A stretch of DNA of 64,000 nt, taken from the NCBI GenBank assembly GCA_018389105.1, contig JACATO010000304.1, forward strand, positions 2,294,001-2,358,000. Direction: 5' to 3'. The position numbers and the translations under genes are program-made. The DNA comes from Nautilus pompilius (taxonomy: Eukaryota; Mollusca; Cephalopoda; Nautilida; Nautilidae). Shown one piece after another: positions 61,609 to 64,000 of the stretch (its first letter is position 1; each line of letters opens with the position of its first letter). Below the pieces are notes generated by a model that had not been told where the DNA came from, made no database searches, and saw only the letters and a program-made list of their open reading frames with translations.

Positions 61609-62141
61609 CAGTACAACCTCACGTATCCAAACCTCACTTATCCGAATTTTTGCGTATCCGAACAATCGACATGTCCCCCGAACAAAATCTCACGTAACCG
61701 ATCTTTCACACTTTTTTGTTCGGTTGTCAACGTTCTATTGTAATTTCTCTTAGATCTTAACCGAACAAAACATGGCCTTTTTTAAAGTGAACAGTGGGGG
61801 TGGGGGGGGGCATGGCTATATAAGTGATTCATATAGTTTAACGAGGTCTGACTGTGGAGGTTAACAAAGACGCACACGCAAACATTTTCACTCAAATTAC
61901 ATTGAAAATCTACAGTAATTAAGTAATACAGTACTTCACTTTGGGTTAGAAAGGCATTGTTTCGAAACAGTTTACACAAGTGACAATTAACATGCATAGC
62001 GTCTATTGTTCGGATAGGTTGTCAATTGGATGTTCGAATTTGACCCTCGGCATGCTCACGGCAACACCTGCATTCGGTTTTTTCACGTATCCGAACAAAT
62101 AGCTTGTCTCCGGGCTTGTTCAGATATGTGAGGTTGCACTG
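61609..62141. mobile_element. Tigger/pogo-type MITE, 533 bp
   Basis: The ends are inverted repeats: CAGTACAACCTCACGTATCC at 61609 and, inward from 62141, CAGTGCAACCTCACATATCT. TA lies on both sides (61607-61608 and 62142-62143). Motifs of the type 'TATCCGAAC' recur inside both arms. No coding capacity. The CpG-containing interior contrasts with the flanks and suggests a young insertion. Confidence 0.85.
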
Positions 62142-63470
62142 TATCTGCAACAAAGTATAACATAAATAGATAATAATAATAATAATAATAGTATATTATA
62201 AAGAGATCTATATCTAAGTTACTATCATCATAAGAGAAATTCATACAGGATTAATTAATGCTGAAGAATATTAATTAATTAAAGTTTAACTGTTGCAAGT
62301 TTAACGTTTACTATGTCTTTCTTTTTGGTAAAATGTTGCCTGTTCTAAGTTGGCTATTGTCCACGTATATCAGTCATATGCCTTTATATATTAATACTAT
62401 TAATGCTTTGTTTGTACAACTTTCTTGAATATTTTTCTATCCTGGCCAATTTTTAAAATAAAATGCAAGTATAGAATTTATTCCACCATAAGCAGATGAT
62501 AAACTGCCAACTTCAAGTGTGAAATACCTTAGAAAATGTAAGTAATAAACGAGTCTCTTAAATATATTCCTTTTCTAGCCAGTTGGTGAGAAATGCTCAA
62601 AATGAAACATCAGTATCTACAAGTCTTTTTGTTCTTTAAAAAGCGAGTAAAATTGGCAAGATGACTACTGTAAATAATGTAAATAAATCCTATTTTCCTG
62701 CAGTGTAACTAGAAATAACATTCCTATTATGAACTAAGATGGACCAAAATCACAATTAAGGCTCTGTAACAAAATTAAAAATAAAAGGGCCTGAAAAAAG
62801 TAAATGTCTAATAATGTATTTTTTATTTTTCTAATATTTTGTCCATGCAGTTATAAGGACACATAATCTAAAAAGACAATGCCAACTGCTATCTAATATA
62901 AAATAGACTGAAAACAGTTTGCAATATTTTCATCCATTGACAAATTTCTCTCTATAAAAAATGTATGTAGAGAGCAGTTTCTTATTTGCCTCTGTTCTTA
63001 GTGGGGCATCATCCCAGAGCATGTAGCACACAGACAGGTCTGCTCACACACACCTAACATTTGAGGATGGGTAAAGGTTTAGTCAGTGGATTTCTGAAAC
63101 AGCCACTGTTGTGTGCATGTGCTTAGCATCATTTACTGATAATGAAAAACAGATTTTCTTTAACTTGCACAAACCAATAAAGACAGACAAGTACTGATAA
63201 CATCAGAACCATGAGGCTAAAGACCATATCATATGCAATCTTTTATAGTTAATAAAAAACAAACCTATTTTCTTAAAAGTTTGATGAGCATATCAGCAAA
63301 TAGTGAATTGAAATTAGGTGCCGCTGAGGCAAATACAGTTTTTTGGTAGACTGCTCTGAGAAATTGGACATTCAAGTTTATCAGCAGTGAAGAAAATGTT
63401 TACTTTTAAGGGGTAATCATAGCTCAGAAACATGTAGTGATAGAAATAGAAGAAAGACGATTAAACAGGA
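62142..63470. other. AT-rich sequence without a recognised gene
   Basis: Contains a short AAT repeat near 62172-62190. Nothing else was recognised. Confidence 0.4.
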
Positions 63471-63479
63471 TAGTAATCA

Positions 63480-63881
63480 AACAATAGACAAACTGAAAGA
63501 GTCATTCAATGCAGAGCAATCCACACCCATCTCTACTCATATCTTGTGTCGAACAATGCAATGAATGGTCTCTGATAGTGGGAGATCAATGTATAAACCA
63601 TTAATCACATGAAAGATGCCTCATGGTGAAAGAACACAGCTGTTGCAATATGAAGAACAAGATAAAAGATGAGGAATCTCTCATGGCCAGCAGAATCTCT
63701 AGATCTCAAACAAATTGAGCATCTGTGGGACAGTATTAATGACTAAATGAAGAAGTATCTCTTGGGACATCTTCCAGTATTTCAAGGATTCTATGCCACC
63801 TTGTGTCATGGCTGCTCCCAAGACAAAAGATGGCCAACCTGTTACTATGAATTGGTCCTAATAAAATGGTCAGCCAGTGTA
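63480..63881 (+). mobile_element. 3' end of a decayed Tc1-type element
   Basis: Near 63680-63740 the sequence reads as the block 'WPARSLDLNPIEHLWD' with changes (tggccagcagaatctctaga, then caaattgagcatctgtggga). It ends at GGTCCTAATAAAATGGTCAG and CCAGTGTA, the expected form of a Tc1 right terminal repeat. The left part is too decayed to trace. Confidence 0.5.
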
Positions 63882-64000
63882 CCTTTTGCATTAAATAATT
63901 ATTTTCAAACACGTTGTTTTCCATAAAAGTAATTCATATGTAGCTAAGTACAAAAAATAACATTTTTGCTTATTAAATTTAGCATTTAATAATATGCAAA

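Overview
The window is nuclear DNA of an animal: split genes with GT..AG introns, AT-rich introns, and many eukaryotic DNA transposons. The host proteins are of ordinary metazoan type. The mix of elements (Buster and GTF2IRD2-type hATs, a CMC-like element, pogo/Tigger, fish-type Tc1, Penelope) and the AT-rich, unevenly CpG-depleted composition suggest an invertebrate. A chelicerate such as a horseshoe crab is my guess; it is not shown by the sequence.

Gene-bearing left third (1-18.4 kb): the first seven coding exons of BUD23 (18S rRNA m7G methyltransferase) lie on the minus strand and run off the left edge. Only 159 bp away, head to head, is intronless DNAJC30 (mitochondrial J-protein). This is the same divergent pair seen in the human Williams-syndrome region. 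Next, on the plus strand, is the complete four-exon CYB5D2 (neuferricin). BUD23 introns carry a pogo relic and a deleted Tigger. A 2.2-kb hAT with a perfect 8-bp target duplication separates DNAJC30 from CYB5D2.

Transposon graveyard (about 19.9-40.2 kb): a Tc1 relic, a Tigger apparently nested in an inverted Tigger relative, a fish-type Tc1 with long inverted repeats, two decayed zf-MYM-type hATs, a mariner-like relic and a 350-bp hAT-type MITE. From about 22.9 to 40.25 kb CpG is visibly common, unlike the flanks.

Right third (40.2-64 kb): CpG drops sharply at a candidate first exon (40201-40283). Two more candidate plus-strand exons (49469-49588 and 59598-59770) may belong to one unrecognised gene with long introns. 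A candidate small minus-strand gene sits at 54.5-55.1 kb. This part also holds the clearest mobile nest: a 5.47-kb Buster-type hAT (41618-47084, 8-bp duplication) interrupted by a 2.38-kb CMC-like element (42206-44589, 3-bp duplication). The inner element's 554-codon reading frame has a single stop. Further right are a long TTA microsatellite, a Penelope relic with reverse transcriptase and GIY-YIG traces, a KIAA1586-type hAT relic, a Tigger split by a hAT derivative, and a Tigger-type MITE.

The transposases are relics and are not expected to act together with the host genes. The host genes are housekeeping functions: ribosome maturation, mitochondrial chaperoning and a haem-binding membrane or secreted protein.
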